Source: an uncultured Atopobiaceae bacterium (GTDB lineage: Bacteria; Actinomycetota; Coriobacteriia; Coriobacteriales; Atopobiaceae). From it: DNA of 13,928 bases. The stretch spans positions 1-13,928 of the forward strand of contig CAJOKK010000063.1 in assembly GCA_905235165.1 (NCBI GenBank), read 5' to 3'. The translations under genes were made by a program, and so were the position numbers. This document shows positions 1 to 7,965 of the stretch, one piece after another; position 1 is the first letter of the stretch, and each line of letters starts with the position of its first letter. The notes under the pieces were generated by a model. The model was not told the DNA's origin. It worked only from the letters and a program-made list of their open reading frames with translations, and made no database searches.

Positions 1-7
1 ATATCGT

Positions 8-106
8 CTGTCCGAGCGAGCGGAGCGAGCGAGTCCCGCAGCTGCCGCGCCGAAGCGACGAACGCCCTTGCCGCAGAGTTCACGCGAGGCCTTCCGCCCC
101 GCCCCC
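8..106 (-). repeat. GC-rich intergenic repeat, copy 1 (cut by window edge)
   Basis: Read on the minus strand, bases 76 to 8 match bases 7998-8066 of the plus strand at 63 of 69 positions by hand alignment, without gaps. Both copies also carry a GGGGGCGGGG block a short way upstream (97-106 on the opposite strand here, 16-20 bases from the core). The core ends in a run of GAGCGAGC-like units. This copy runs toward the left edge, so its other end is not visible. I see no open reading frame in it. Confidence 0.7.
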
Positions 107-129
107 TCCGCTCAACATCAAAAGTGAAA

Positions 130-160
130 TGAGTCAAAAAGGACTACGGTAACTGACTCA
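130..160 (-). terminator. Possible weak terminator after the DUF362 gene
   Basis: TGAGTCA (130-136) and TGACTCA (154-160) form a 7-base inverted repeat about 10 bases after the stop codon of the DUF362 gene. On the minus strand it is followed by a T-rich stretch (TTTC, then TTTT). The loop is long (17 bases) and the stem is not GC-rich, so this is only a candidate. Confidence 0.3.
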
Positions 161-170
161 CTCGCCGCTT

Positions 171-1196
171 CTAGCCCTCAAAGGGCACTACGCCTGCCAC
201 GGCATCCTCCAGCTTGAGCTCAGCCTCGCCATTATCCATATCAAGCAGACGGTACTTCCAGTTTCCCATGCCAAGCTCGTGCATGTACTCGAGCTGACGA
301 AGCCCGTGGCGCGACTCAATACGCTCAACGAGGTCGTGGTTATGCACCAAGCCGGCATTGGTCATGGCATACACCAGGTCGACGCAAGCGCTGTCGATGG
401 CGCAGATGTCGAGCGAGGCCAAGATTCCCACGTTGGGCGTAACCACCGGAGCCGCAGCCAAGCCCTCGCAGTCACAGCTCACCGACATGTTGCGCATCAC
501 GTTGACATACACCACATGCTCGCCAAAGTGGTCAATCGTCGCCTTGGTCGACTCGCTGATCTTCTCCATCAGCTCCTCTTCGGCAACCGACCACTGCTCG
601 CCCCACGTGCGTCCGTCGTCGTGCGTCTGGGCATGAATCCACTTCTTTCCTTCCTTGCCCGTCGCGCAACCGATGCCGATATTCTTGTTTGAGCCGCCAA
701 AGCCGCCTGCCACGTGGCCTTTGAAGTGCGTGAGCGTGAGCATGGAGTCGTAGTTGGGAAGGTGCGAGCCCACGGCCATCGTGTCAAACCACTTGCCACC
801 CTCAACCGGCCACTCCACGAAGCCCTCAGAGTCGGTGATGTCCACCGGACAGAAGGTCCAGCCGTTGACCTCAAGGGTCTTGAGGTGCTTCTCGGTCGTG
901 TCGCGATCGCCCTCATAGTAGGTGTTGGTCTCGATGATGGTCGCGTCGGGGAGGTCGGCCTCCACGAGCTGCTTCACCCAAGCGGAGGGAATGATGTTGG
1001 GGCCGTGCTGCTCTCCGGTATGCAGCTTGATGGCCACCTTGCCCGTAAGCTGCGGCGCGACCTTGGCAACTGCTCTGCGCAGGCCTTCAGGCGAGATATC
1101 GCGCGTAAAGAAGACATCAGAAGCTTCTCCGTCACGCTGGTCGAAGGGAATGTAGTGGCTGCCATCACCCGCGGGGTTCGCATCGTGGATAGACAT
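171..1196 (-). CDS. DUF362 domain-containing protein
   Basis: The 341-residue product matches the DUF362 family, a group of poorly characterised proteins often found fused to or beside iron-sulfur domains. The family signature is clear: a HFKGH segment followed by a glycine-rich GGFGGSNKNIG stretch (about 157-175), and a later SCDC (240-243), then SLDICAIDSACVD (261-273), where DUF362 proteins have a conserved Asp-rich segment. There is no C-terminal CxxCxxC ferredoxin module, which many DUF362 proteins carry, so any cluster or metal would have to use the scattered cysteines (116, 177, 241, 243, 265, 271). No signal peptide or membrane segment is seen, so it is probably cytoplasmic. The ATG is preceded by a strong GAGGAGG ribosome binding site. 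A 113-base gap separates it from the upstream mechanosensitive channel gene, so co-transcription is possible but not shown. The biochemical role is unknown. Confidence 0.85.
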   Translation of the reverse strand: MSIHDANPAGDGSHYIPFDQRDGEASDVFFTRDISPEGLRRAVAKVAPQLTGKVAIKLHTGEQHGPNIIPSAWVKQLVEADLPDATIIETNTYYEGDRDTTEKHLKTLEVNGWTFCPVDITDSEGFVEWPVEGGKWFDTMAVGSHLPNYDSMLTLTHFKGHVAGGFGGSNKNIGIGCATGKEGKKWIHAQTHDDGRTWGEQWSVAEEELMEKISESTKATIDHFGEHVVYVNVMRNMSVSCDCEGLAAAPVVTPNVGILASLDICAIDSACVDLVYAMTNAGLVHNHDLVERIESRHGLRQLEYMHELGMGNWKYRLLDMDNGEAELKLEDAVAGVVPFEG

Positions 1197-1309
1197 GGTT
1201 TCCTCCTCAATCGCATCAAAAAGGACACCACCGATGATAATGCGCTGAGGGCCTTAGCAAATCGGGATGCCGTGACCTTTTACGAAGATGGCGAGAAGGA
1301 CGGCCATCA

Positions 1310-2128
1310 TTAACGCCACTGATGATGCCCCTCTGATTCGTTCGTCCAATCGGCCAAGTAGCCGCGCTGGCTGATGGCACGCAAGACCGCATCCTTCGAT
1401 TTTGTTGAGTACTCGATGTCCTTGAGGTAGAGGCGAACAGACGCCTTCACGCCATTGGCGGTCGAGCCAACAAAGCGCACCTCCGTGTGCTTCTTGCCAC
1501 GATAGCCGCGGTCATCGAGTGCCTCATCCGCAAGGCGCTCGATGTCACTTGCCACGAGGTCAAGGTCGAGGCCCGGCTTGATGTCGCATTCAAGCAGGTA
1601 GCGATCGGAGGTGTCGCCCAGCAGGTAGCGATAGGAACTGCTCGTTACCAAGGAGTTGGGAATCACATAGTGATTGCCATCCTGGTCGCGCAGGGTCACC
1701 TGGCGCCAGCTCACGTCGATGACCTCACCTCGAACGTTGTCCATCTCGATATGGTCTCCCACCGAGAGCAGGCGGCTGCTCACCACCTCAAGACCCGAGA
1801 AGGCATTCTTGATAAGCCCTTGCAGGCCGAAGGTAACGATAAGGGTCGTGATACCCAAGGCCTGGGCCACGCCATCAAGCTTCACGTCAAAGACGTTCTC
1901 GCCGATGTAGTAGACGACCATGATGCCCACGGCGGCGCGGGCAATGTTGGTCACGATGCTGAGCTCCCCCACCGAAGATGACCTCAGCAGCTTTTGTAGG
2001 ACCTTTGTCACGTAATGAGACAACACGCAGCCAACAAGGACGGCGAGGATAATCTCAATAATCGATGCCCACTGCGGTCCGATCGCCATTTGCAACGATC
2101 GATCAGCTGAGCTGCCAAACCACTCCAC
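1310..2128 (-). CDS. Mechanosensitive ion channel, MscS family
   Basis: Small-conductance mechanosensitive channel-like protein of 272 residues from the chosen GTG start. Three hydrophobic segments lie at about 21-43, 58-76 and 88-113. The third carries the pore-helix motif GLQ (101-103) and runs into the MscS beta domain, with VGD near 123-125, RGEV near 133-136 and IPNS at 146-149. This core is diagnostic for MscS, whose members release solutes during hypo-osmotic stress. I chose GTG at 2128 because a GGGAGGAA ribosome binding site sits just before it. A TTG at 2149 would extend the frame by seven residues but has no such site. The start lies 11 bases after the stop of the ABC exporter gene, so it appears to be the last gene of the export operon. 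A role in export is unproven; it may simply be carried along. Confidence 0.9.
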   Translation of the reverse strand: MEWFGSSADRSLQMAIGPQWASIIEIILAVLVGCVLSHYVTKVLQKLLRSSSVGELSIVTNIARAAVGIMVVYYIGENVFDVKLDGVAQALGITTLIVTFGLQGLIKNAFSGLEVVSSRLLSVGDHIEMDNVRGEVIDVSWRQVTLRDQDGNHYVIPNSLVTSSSYRYLLGDTSDRYLLECDIKPGLDLDLVASDIERLADEALDDRGYRGKKHTEVRFVGSTANGVKASVRLYLKDIEYSTKSKDAVLRAISQRGYLADWTNESEGHHQWR

Positions 2129-2130
2129 TG

Positions 2131-2138
2131 TTCCTCCC
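2131..2138 (-). promoter_or_regulatory. Ribosome binding site deciding the mscS-like start
   Basis: GGGAGGAA lies between the stop codon of the second ABC gene (2140-2142) and the GTG at 2126-2128. It supports the GTG over the in-frame TTG at 2149 and the ATG at 2089, neither of which has a purine-rich site. The spacing from GGAGG to GTG is short (4 bases). Confidence 0.6.
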
Positions 2139-2139
2139 G

Positions 2140-4329
2140 CTAATCGCAACGCTGACGCCTGACGAGCTCGGCGAAGAGCCCGTCTCGCTCAATGAGCTCC
2201 TCGTAGGTGCCCTCCTCCGCAATACGGCCCTCGCTGAGAACGAGGATGCGGTCGCATTCGCGAACCGTCGAGAGGCGGTGCGCGATGACGACGCGCGTGC
2301 ACTTGAGGCCGGCGAGCGAATCGGTCACGTGCTTCTGCACGATGTTGTCGAGGGCGCTCGTGGCCTCATCGAGCAACACGATACGCTTGTTGCCGCACAC
2401 CGCGCGCGCAATCATGATGCGCTGGCGCTGACCACCAGAAATGCCGCCACCGCCTTCTGACAGCACGGTCTGCATGCCCATGGGCATGCGCCGGATGTCC
2501 TCAGCAATACCGGCGATCTCCGCCGCCCTCCAAGCATCATCAATCGTGGCGCCTGGTGCGGCAATGACGATGTTAGAGAAGATGTCACCATTAAACAGGT
2601 CGCCGTCCTGCATGACCATGCCGATACGACGACGAAGCGACCTCAGGTCAACCTTGCTCACGTCGTTGGCGCCGTAGAGGATATTACCTCCCTGCGGAGT
2701 CTCGAAGCCGAGCAGCAGGCGCATGATCGTAGACTTGCCGCTACCACTCTCGCCCACGATGGCCACATACTCCCCCGGCTCGACCTTGAAGGAGAGGTCC
2801 TTAAGCACATAGGGAGAGGATTCGCTGTAGCGGAAGGAAAGGTGGGAGACCTCGATGTTTCCGTTCACATGGCTTACCGCCGGCTTGGCGCTATCGATCT
2901 CGGGCGAGCAGGTCAGGATGGGCTCGACCATCTTGAACATGGGACGCACCTGGGCAATCTGGGTAGACATGGACGCGAGCATCATCAAGGCGGCAGAAAC
3001 TTGGCCAAAGGCCACGTTAAAGGCCATGTAGTTCGCAACGCTCATACCGCTCATGCCCGCGAGGTAATAGATGACGACCAGGCCAAAGCCGCCAATGCTC
3101 GCGACGATGGTAGGCAGGGTGCGCACTACAAAGGGAAGGCCGTACTCGGCATAGGAATACTTGGAGTAGCTCGCCGCCCACTTCGCGAAGGCGCGATTCT
3201 CGGCACCCGCGATCTTGATCTTCTGGATTCCGTTCAGCAGGGCAGTCACCAGACCAGACACGTCGGCTCCCGCCTCCATCGCCATGCGTTGACGACGGGC
3301 AGAGATCCTCGAGACGAGAATCATCACAAGCGCCTGCAAGAAGACGATGATCAGCGCAGGAGCGGTCAGGACCGATGCGTATACGCCAATCTGGAAGAAG
3401 TAGGCCAGGGACAGAAAGAGCGTGAGGCACGAGCCGAGCAGCAGGTTGGTGAGCAAGTCCATCAGAAGGGTCGCGCGCTCAACGCGATCGGCGAGGTTGC
3501 CCGATTCGTACTCCTTGAAGAAGGAGGTTGGGAGCAGAAGGACGCGCGAGAAGACCGACGCCTCAATTGAGGAGTGGAGCTTTACCGACACACGGCTCAT
3601 AACGATGCTTCTGCAGATGTTGAAATTGATCGTCGAGATGCTCACGCCCGCGAGCAGGGCAGCAATGGGCGCGATCAGGTTGACCTGACCACTGGGAATC
3701 ACCGTAGAAAAGACCAGGCCATTGAGCCATGCGGGCAGCAGGCCCACCAAGGTCGTGGCGAGCGCGGTCAAGAAGATACGCAGGTAGTCGCTGCGATCGA
3801 ACACATGGAAAATGAATCTCACAAGATCGGACAGGGAAAGCGAGCCGGCGGGAAGCGGGCGATAAAACAGAATGGCCCAGGTGTCTATGTGCTTGGCGAC
3901 CTTCTTGCCAACATGGACCTTCTCGCCACTTTTGGGATCGTGGTAATAGCGACCACCAAAGGTATCCGGAAGCAGGGCGATGGGCTCGCCCGTGTCGAGG
4001 GTGCCGAGAAGGGCGCCGATGGCATCTTTGTACCAGGCTCCCTCAAGGCGCACCTTGCGATACATTGTTCCCGACGGTCGGCACAGGCACTCAAGGCGAG
4101 CGTCAAGGTCCGTGACGTCATCAGGGGCCTCGCCCGGCTCTGCGCCCACATAGCGCAGGCAGGTGAGAATGGCTCCATCCCGCATCTCGAGGTCCGTCGG
4201 CTTGAAGACGGGCATCGCGGCCTCGTCCATAACGCTTGCGGCAAGCCCGTTATAGCTCCGGTCGAGCAGGTCAGCCTCGATGCGCTGACGTTCCTCGATC
4301 TGTGACATGAGAATCTTTGCCATGGCCAT
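2140..4329 (-). CDS. ABC exporter without peptidase domain (NHLM/NHLP export type, second subunit)
   Basis: A 729-residue half-transporter with fused membrane and ATPase domains. Residues 1-165 form a soluble N-terminal domain without peptidase motifs. A six-helix ABC transmembrane domain follows (about 180-460), then the ATPase with Walker A GESGSGKST (526-534), Q-loop Gln574, signature ISGGQRQR (630-637), Walker B VLLDEAT (651-657) and H-loop His684. All catalytic residues are present. The architecture and its pairing with a C39-peptidase ABC protein and an HlyD-like protein match the NHLM bacteriocin ABC2 family (TIGR03797), in which two ABC proteins export leader-bearing peptides, presumably as a heterodimer. 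The ATG overlaps the TGA of the upstream gene (TGATG) with AGGGA six bases before it, so translation is coupled. A GTG one codon earlier is a less likely start. The substrate is unknown. Confidence 0.88.
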   Translation of the reverse strand: MAMAKILMSQIEERQRIEADLLDRSYNGLAASVMDEAAMPVFKPTDLEMRDGAILTCLRYVGAEPGEAPDDVTDLDARLECLCRPSGTMYRKVRLEGAWYKDAIGALLGTLDTGEPIALLPDTFGGRYYHDPKSGEKVHVGKKVAKHIDTWAILFYRPLPAGSLSLSDLVRFIFHVFDRSDYLRIFLTALATTLVGLLPAWLNGLVFSTVIPSGQVNLIAPIAALLAGVSISTINFNICRSIVMSRVSVKLHSSIEASVFSRVLLLPTSFFKEYESGNLADRVERATLLMDLLTNLLLGSCLTLFLSLAYFFQIGVYASVLTAPALIIVFLQALVMILVSRISARRQRMAMEAGADVSGLVTALLNGIQKIKIAGAENRAFAKWAASYSKYSYAEYGLPFVVRTLPTIVASIGGFGLVVIYYLAGMSGMSVANYMAFNVAFGQVSAALMMLASMSTQIAQVRPMFKMVEPILTCSPEIDSAKPAVSHVNGNIEVSHLSFRYSESSPYVLKDLSFKVEPGEYVAIVGESGSGKSTIMRLLLGFETPQGGNILYGANDVSKVDLRSLRRRIGMVMQDGDLFNGDIFSNIVIAAPGATIDDAWRAAEIAGIAEDIRRMPMGMQTVLSEGGGGISGGQRQRIMIARAVCGNKRIVLLDEATSALDNIVQKHVTDSLAGLKCTRVVIAHRLSTVRECDRILVLSEGRIAEEGTYEELIERDGLFAELVRRQRCD

Positions 4330-6491
4330 CACGCATCCCTTACGAGCTTGGCATAGGCTCCGTCTAGACCCATCAGCTCGGAATGGCTACCGCGCTCGAC
4401 AACCTTGCCGTTGTCCAGCACGATGATCTCGTCGCAGTCACGAATGGTCGAGAGGCGGTGCGCAACGACGATGCAGGTGATGCCGCGATCACGGATACGT
4501 TTGATGACGTCGGCTTCGCAACGCGCGTCAAGCGCACTCGTCGCCTCGTCCAAGATGACGATCGTCGGGTCTTGCGCCAAGACGCGGGCGATCTCGATTC
4601 GCTGCAATTCTCCGCCAGAGAAGTTGCGACCACCCGGGAGGATCCTGCTCGAATAGCCACCCTCACGTTCAAGGATCGCCCGATGGATGCCAGAGTCGCG
4701 ACATGCCATGACGACCTCGTAATCCTCGATCGTGCGGTCCCAAAGCTTGACGTTCTCGCTCACCGTATCGTCAAAGGTAACGATCTCTTGGTCAACGACC
4801 GCCAGGGAGGCTCGCAGCACGGCGAGCGGCACGTCAGAAATGGGCGTGCCGTCAAAGCGCACCTCTCCAGACCAGGGACTATACAGGCCCGACACCAGAC
4901 GGCCAAGGGTAGACTTTCCACTTCCCGAACTACCCACGAGAGCCACCCACTGCCCCGACTCAAGGTGCAGGTTGAAGTTCTCGATGAGCGGATCCTCAAG
5001 GGGAGAATAGCCAAAGCTCACGTTCTCGAGGTCAATCTCTCCCCTAAGCTTCTCACGGCCAAAGAGCGTCGTGGCGCCGTCCTCGCCCTCGAAGTCTTCG
5101 GGGGTATCGCACTCGTAGCGCATGACGTCTTCAACGCGCTCGATTTGAGTCTGCGTCTCCTGCACCGACTGGCCCAGCGTGATGAGCTGCTTCACCGGCG
5201 ACATGAAGCTGCCGAGAAAGCCCTGGAAGGCCAGGAGCGAGCCGGGGGTGAACTCCTGGTTCAAGATGAACCAGATACCCAAGATCAACACCGTGAGGTT
5301 TCCCAGCGAGTCAACAAGCTCCGGAATGGAACCCAGATAGGAGTTGACCGAGGCCATGCGCATGGAGCCGTCGCAGTAGTTGGCCTGGAAGCCCGCCCAG
5401 CGCTGGAAGTAGCCAACCTCCGCTCCGGCCGCCTTGATCGTCTCGATCATGTCGATGCCGTAGACCGAGGTGGCATAGAGCTTGCCGGCGTCGGTAACCA
5501 TGGAGCGGGAGATGTTGACGCGCTGGCGCGAGATGAAATGCGCCGTTACGGCGTTGATGATCACGCTGACGATTCCGACCACCGTGAGCAAGACGCTGTA
5601 ATCCAACATGATGGCAAGGTAGAGAACGAGCATAACGATGTTGATAAGCACCGGCCCCAGCTGTCCCACCAAGGTGAAGACGATGGTCTCATTGGCAGCC
5701 TGGCGCTGTTGGAGGTCACCGACCATGCGCTGCTCGTAGAAGACGACGGGCAAATGCAGGAGGTGACGCATAAAGCGAGACGACGCGACAACGGCGATCT
5801 TGCCCTGGATGCGGACGAGGTAGAAATCCCGTATGAACCCCACGATCATGGATAGCGTTGTGGACAGCAACATGACGCCAACAAGCAGGAGCAGCCATTG
5901 CGAGGCGCCGCCATCGAGTATGCGGTCGAGAAAGACACGGCTCAGAGACGTGTTGAGGATCGTGAGCAAGGAAGTGATTGCCACCGTCAACATGACGAAG
6001 GCCATGGCAGGCCCAAGCCCCTTGAGGTACCTCCTTACGACCTTGACATGGTCGGTCCTCTCGCCACCTGGTTGGAAGTCTTCTCCCTTCTCGAACACGA
6101 GGACAACGCCTGTAAAGGACTTATCGAAGTCCTCGATCTTTACGCGCACCTGCCCACGGGCGGGATCGTTGATGTAGGCGTACTTGCCTCGAAACCCACG
6201 AAGCACGACAAAGTGGTTGAAGTTCCAGAAGAGGATGCAGGGAAAGGTGCCCTTCTCTCGCAGTGCCCTGGTGGAGAAGGACATCCCCTTTGCCTTGAGG
6301 CCGTAGCTGCGAGCGGCGCGCAAGATGCTGACTGCCTTGCTGCCATCTCGAGAGACGCCGCAATCGCAGCGAAGGACCTCGAGCGGAACCCATCGCCCGT
6401 AGTAGGCCAAGATCATGTCGAGACAGGCGGCACCACATTCCAGCGCCTCCATCTGCATTACCTGGGGAACTCGCACTACGTTTCTAGCCAT
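4329..6491 (-). CDS. C39 peptidase-ABC exporter (NHLM/NHLP export type, first subunit)
   Basis: A 720-residue peptidase-containing ATP-binding transporter. The N-terminal C39 cysteine protease has oxyanion Gln13, catalytic Cys19 in ECGAAC, His93 in FNHFVVL and Asp109 in INDPARG, so it looks active. In this family the domain cuts precursor leaders after a double-glycine-type site during export. Membrane helices lie at about 160-435. The ATPase has Walker A GSSGSGKST (520-528), signature FSGGELQR (624-631), Walker B IVILDEA (644-650) and H-loop His678. It corresponds to the NHLM ABC1 family (TIGR03796). Its ATG lies inside the last codons of the HlyD-like gene (8-base overlap), and its stop overlaps the start of the next ABC gene, so the three are translated together. 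No precursor peptide with a GG leader was recognised in the window, so its cargo may be encoded elsewhere. Confidence 0.92.
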   Translation of the reverse strand: MARNVVRVPQVMQMEALECGAACLDMILAYYGRWVPLEVLRCDCGVSRDGSKAVSILRAARSYGLKAKGMSFSTRALREKGTFPCILFWNFNHFVVLRGFRGKYAYINDPARGQVRVKIEDFDKSFTGVVLVFEKGEDFQPGGERTDHVKVVRRYLKGLGPAMAFVMLTVAITSLLTILNTSLSRVFLDRILDGGASQWLLLLVGVMLLSTTLSMIVGFIRDFYLVRIQGKIAVVASSRFMRHLLHLPVVFYEQRMVGDLQQRQAANETIVFTLVGQLGPVLINIVMLVLYLAIMLDYSVLLTVVGIVSVIINAVTAHFISRQRVNISRSMVTDAGKLYATSVYGIDMIETIKAAGAEVGYFQRWAGFQANYCDGSMRMASVNSYLGSIPELVDSLGNLTVLILGIWFILNQEFTPGSLLAFQGFLGSFMSPVKQLITLGQSVQETQTQIERVEDVMRYECDTPEDFEGEDGATTLFGREKLRGEIDLENVSFGYSPLEDPLIENFNLHLESGQWVALVGSSGSGKSTLGRLVSGLYSPWSGEVRFDGTPISDVPLAVLRASLAVVDQEIVTFDDTVSENVKLWDRTIEDYEVVMACRDSGIHRAILEREGGYSSRILPGGRNFSGGELQRIEIARVLAQDPTIVILDEATSALDARCEADVIKRIRDRGITCIVVAHRLSTIRDCDEIIVLDNGKVVERGSHSELMGLDGAYAKLVRDA

Positions 6492-6993
6492 GGTTCTTGT
6501 CCAAGATAAGGGAGATGGGTGCCACGCGCTCGGTTGTGATGTTGACGGTCAAAGGCACCCCAGGCTCAGAATCAATGTAGTCGGTAAAGGTCACCACATA
6601 CACCCACTCATCCTTGATAAGGGCATAGGCCAGATAATCGTTTCCCAGGAGCTTGCTAACCTCTTCGCGCGAAAGCGGCGTAGGGCTCACCGAGGCAACC
6701 GAGGTGAAGGTGTCGTCAACGTAGGCATCGTCTCCCTCATTCAACTGAGCGACCTGATTAGGAGTGACAAGGCAGAGGGTCTCGCCATCGATGCTTGCAC
6801 CTAACCCAGATATCGAGGCAGACACCGATCCGAAGAATCCCCAAGCAGCGAGCCCAATCAAAAGCGATATGACAGCCCCGAGCACCACCCAGATGCTCGG
6901 ACTGATTACGTGCAGATACCTCTCAAGGTCATCCGGACTCTGCAAGTGGCTACGCGCCTCTTCGGTAAACATGTAAGAAGGATCGTCCGCCAT
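6484..6993 (-). CDS. Short HlyD-like adaptor protein of the NHLM/NHLP export system
   Basis: A 169-residue single-pass membrane protein. After a charged cytoplasmic N-terminus, residues 19-64 (SPDDLERYLHVISP, a hydrophobic helix at about 33-54, then WGFFGSV and SGLGA) resemble the start of NHLM secretion proteins (TIGR03794, HlyD/membrane-fusion type). The end (SEPGVPLTVNI, ERVAPISLIL) resembles the C-terminal beta strand of such proteins. The family is usually around 400 residues because of a long coiled-coil hairpin and lipoyl/beta-barrel region. Here that middle is missing and only about 110 residues lie outside the membrane. This may reflect the absence of an outer membrane, or reduction. 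A GAGGGG ribosome binding site precedes the ATG. It is the first gene of the operon. The family call rests on position and partial motif resemblance. Confidence 0.68.
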   Translation of the reverse strand: MADDPSYMFTEEARSHLQSPDDLERYLHVISPSIWVVLGAVISLLIGLAAWGFFGSVSASISGLGASIDGETLCLVTPNQVAQLNEGDDAYVDDTFTSVASVSPTPLSREEVSKLLGNDYLAYALIKDEWVYVVTFTDYIDSEPGVPLTVNITTERVAPISLILDKNHG

Positions 6994-7029
6994 GCGCTAC
7001 CCCTCGCCTTCCACCGCTCCAAACAACGT

Positions 7030-7045
7030 ACATAGACCTCTATGT
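7030..7045. promoter_or_regulatory. Palindrome in the divergent intergenic region, possible operator
   Basis: ACATAGA-CC-TCTATGT is a perfect 7-base inverted repeat with a 2-base spacer. It sits about 37 bases before the first gene of the exporter operon and about 122 bases before the DUF975 gene, which is transcribed the other way. The size and placement fit a dimeric repressor or activator site. No regulator gene is adjacent. A TACAAT at 7102-7107 could be a plus-strand -10 element, but I see no good -35 partner. Confidence 0.35.
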
Positions 7046-7167
7046 TAGCTTGCCCTTATTTTCACCTCGGTCTTTTTCCCGCAGATGTAACTCCACAACG
7101 CTACAATCTTTTACTCACCAAATTCTTGGTAAATCTGCACAAGCTCTCAAGCAAGAAAGGAAAGCAC

Positions 7168-7848
7168 ATGTGGAGCATCAGCGACATCAAGCAAGAGGGG
7201 CGCAATGCCTTTAAGGCAAACTACTGGAACTGCGTGATTGCTGCCCTGATCTTGACCGTCATCTCGGGTGCCGGCGGCGGCGCGTACGCCAACAGCGTCT
7301 CCTCAAACGCCAGCAGCGCATCGACATCCAACGAAGGCGCGGCCTTCTACTTTGCCATCGTGGCGGCGAGCGCCCTCATCCTCCTGGCAAACCTGGCAGT
7401 CAGGGTCTTCCTGCTCAACCCCCTTGAGGTTGGCTGCTCGCACTTCTTCAGCAAGAACACCGAGGACAACACGGTTAGCCTCGGCCTCATCAAGGAAGGC
7501 TTCGGCGACTACGGCCGTATCTTCGGCACGCTGCTTCTGCGCGACATCTTCATCACCCTGGGCTGCATCCTGCTCCTCATCCCGGGCATCATACTGGCCT
7601 ACTCCTATCGTCTCGTCCCCTACATCGTGGTGGACGAACCGAACCTCTCCGCGACGGAAGCGCTCAAGCGCTCGAAGGAGCTCATGTATGGCAACCGCTG
7701 GAAGTCCTTCCTGCTCGACCTCTCATTCATCGGTTGGCACATCCTCACCATCTTGACGCTCGGAATCCTTTCCTTCTTCTGGACGTCTCCCTACATGCGG
7801 AGCGCGGACGCCGTCCTCTATCGCACGCTGCTGAAAGAGCAGAACTAG
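7168..7848 (+). CDS. DUF975 family integral membrane protein
   Basis: A 226-residue membrane protein beginning MWSISDIKQEGRNAFKANYW, the typical opening of DUF975 proteins. Hydrophobic segments lie at about 20-38, 59-87, 118-148 and 178-206. Family-like features include an LIPGIILAYSY stretch (137-147), a VVDEPNLSATEALKRSKELM stretch (154-173) and a WTSPY near the end. The function of DUF975 proteins is not established. I chose the ATG at 7168 over an upstream in-frame ATG at 7042 because AAGAAAGGA sits at proper distance before it, the protein then starts with the family's N-terminus, and the extra 42 residues look non-coding. It is transcribed away from the exporter operon with a shared upstream region and ends before a strong terminator. 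Confidence 0.85.
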   Translation: MWSISDIKQEGRNAFKANYWNCVIAALILTVISGAGGGAYANSVSSNASSASTSNEGAAFYFAIVAASALILLANLAVRVFLLNPLEVGCSHFFSKNTEDNTVSLGLIKEGFGDYGRIFGTLLLRDIFITLGCILLLIPGIILAYSYRLVPYIVVDEPNLSATEALKRSKELMYGNRWKSFLLDLSFIGWHILTILTLGILSFFWTSPYMRSADAVLYRTLLKEQN

Positions 7849-7888
7849 ACGTAAGACAACATGCGGGACGTGTTTCCCGAGCAGAACG

Positions 7889-7925
7889 AAAAAGGCAGGC
7901 TTCCTCACGGGAGCCTGCCTTTGTT
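7889..7925 (+). terminator. Strong rho-independent terminator, probably bidirectional
   Basis: An 11-base perfect stem, AAAGGCAGGCT (7891-7901) with AGCCTGCCTTT (7912-7922), extends inward by about three more pairs to a TCAC loop. It is followed by TTTGTTTGT on the plus strand. On the minus strand the left flank supplies a run of five T (7889-7893). It lies 40 bases after the DUF975 stop. The leuA gene converges from the other side, so the same hairpin could also stop leuA transcripts. Confidence 0.85.
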
Positions 7926-7965
7926 TGTAAGCCTCTGTAAGGGCGGCGAAGTGTGGCCCTAAGGA

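Noticed and set aside
1287..1308. Terminator after the MscS gene
   Set aside because: GATGGC/GCCATC forms only a 6-base stem that begins just inside the intergenic region, without a proper T-run; too weak to call.
4383..5855. 490-codon plus-strand frame opposite the C39 ABC exporter
   Set aside because: It is antisense to a gene with full catalytic motifs, is rich in Arg, His, Asp and Val as expected for a reverse-strand shadow, and has no recognisable domain.
7042..7167. 42-residue N-terminal extension of the DUF975 protein
   Set aside because: The ATG at 7168 has a good ribosome binding site and gives the family-typical start; the extension covers the intergenic region.
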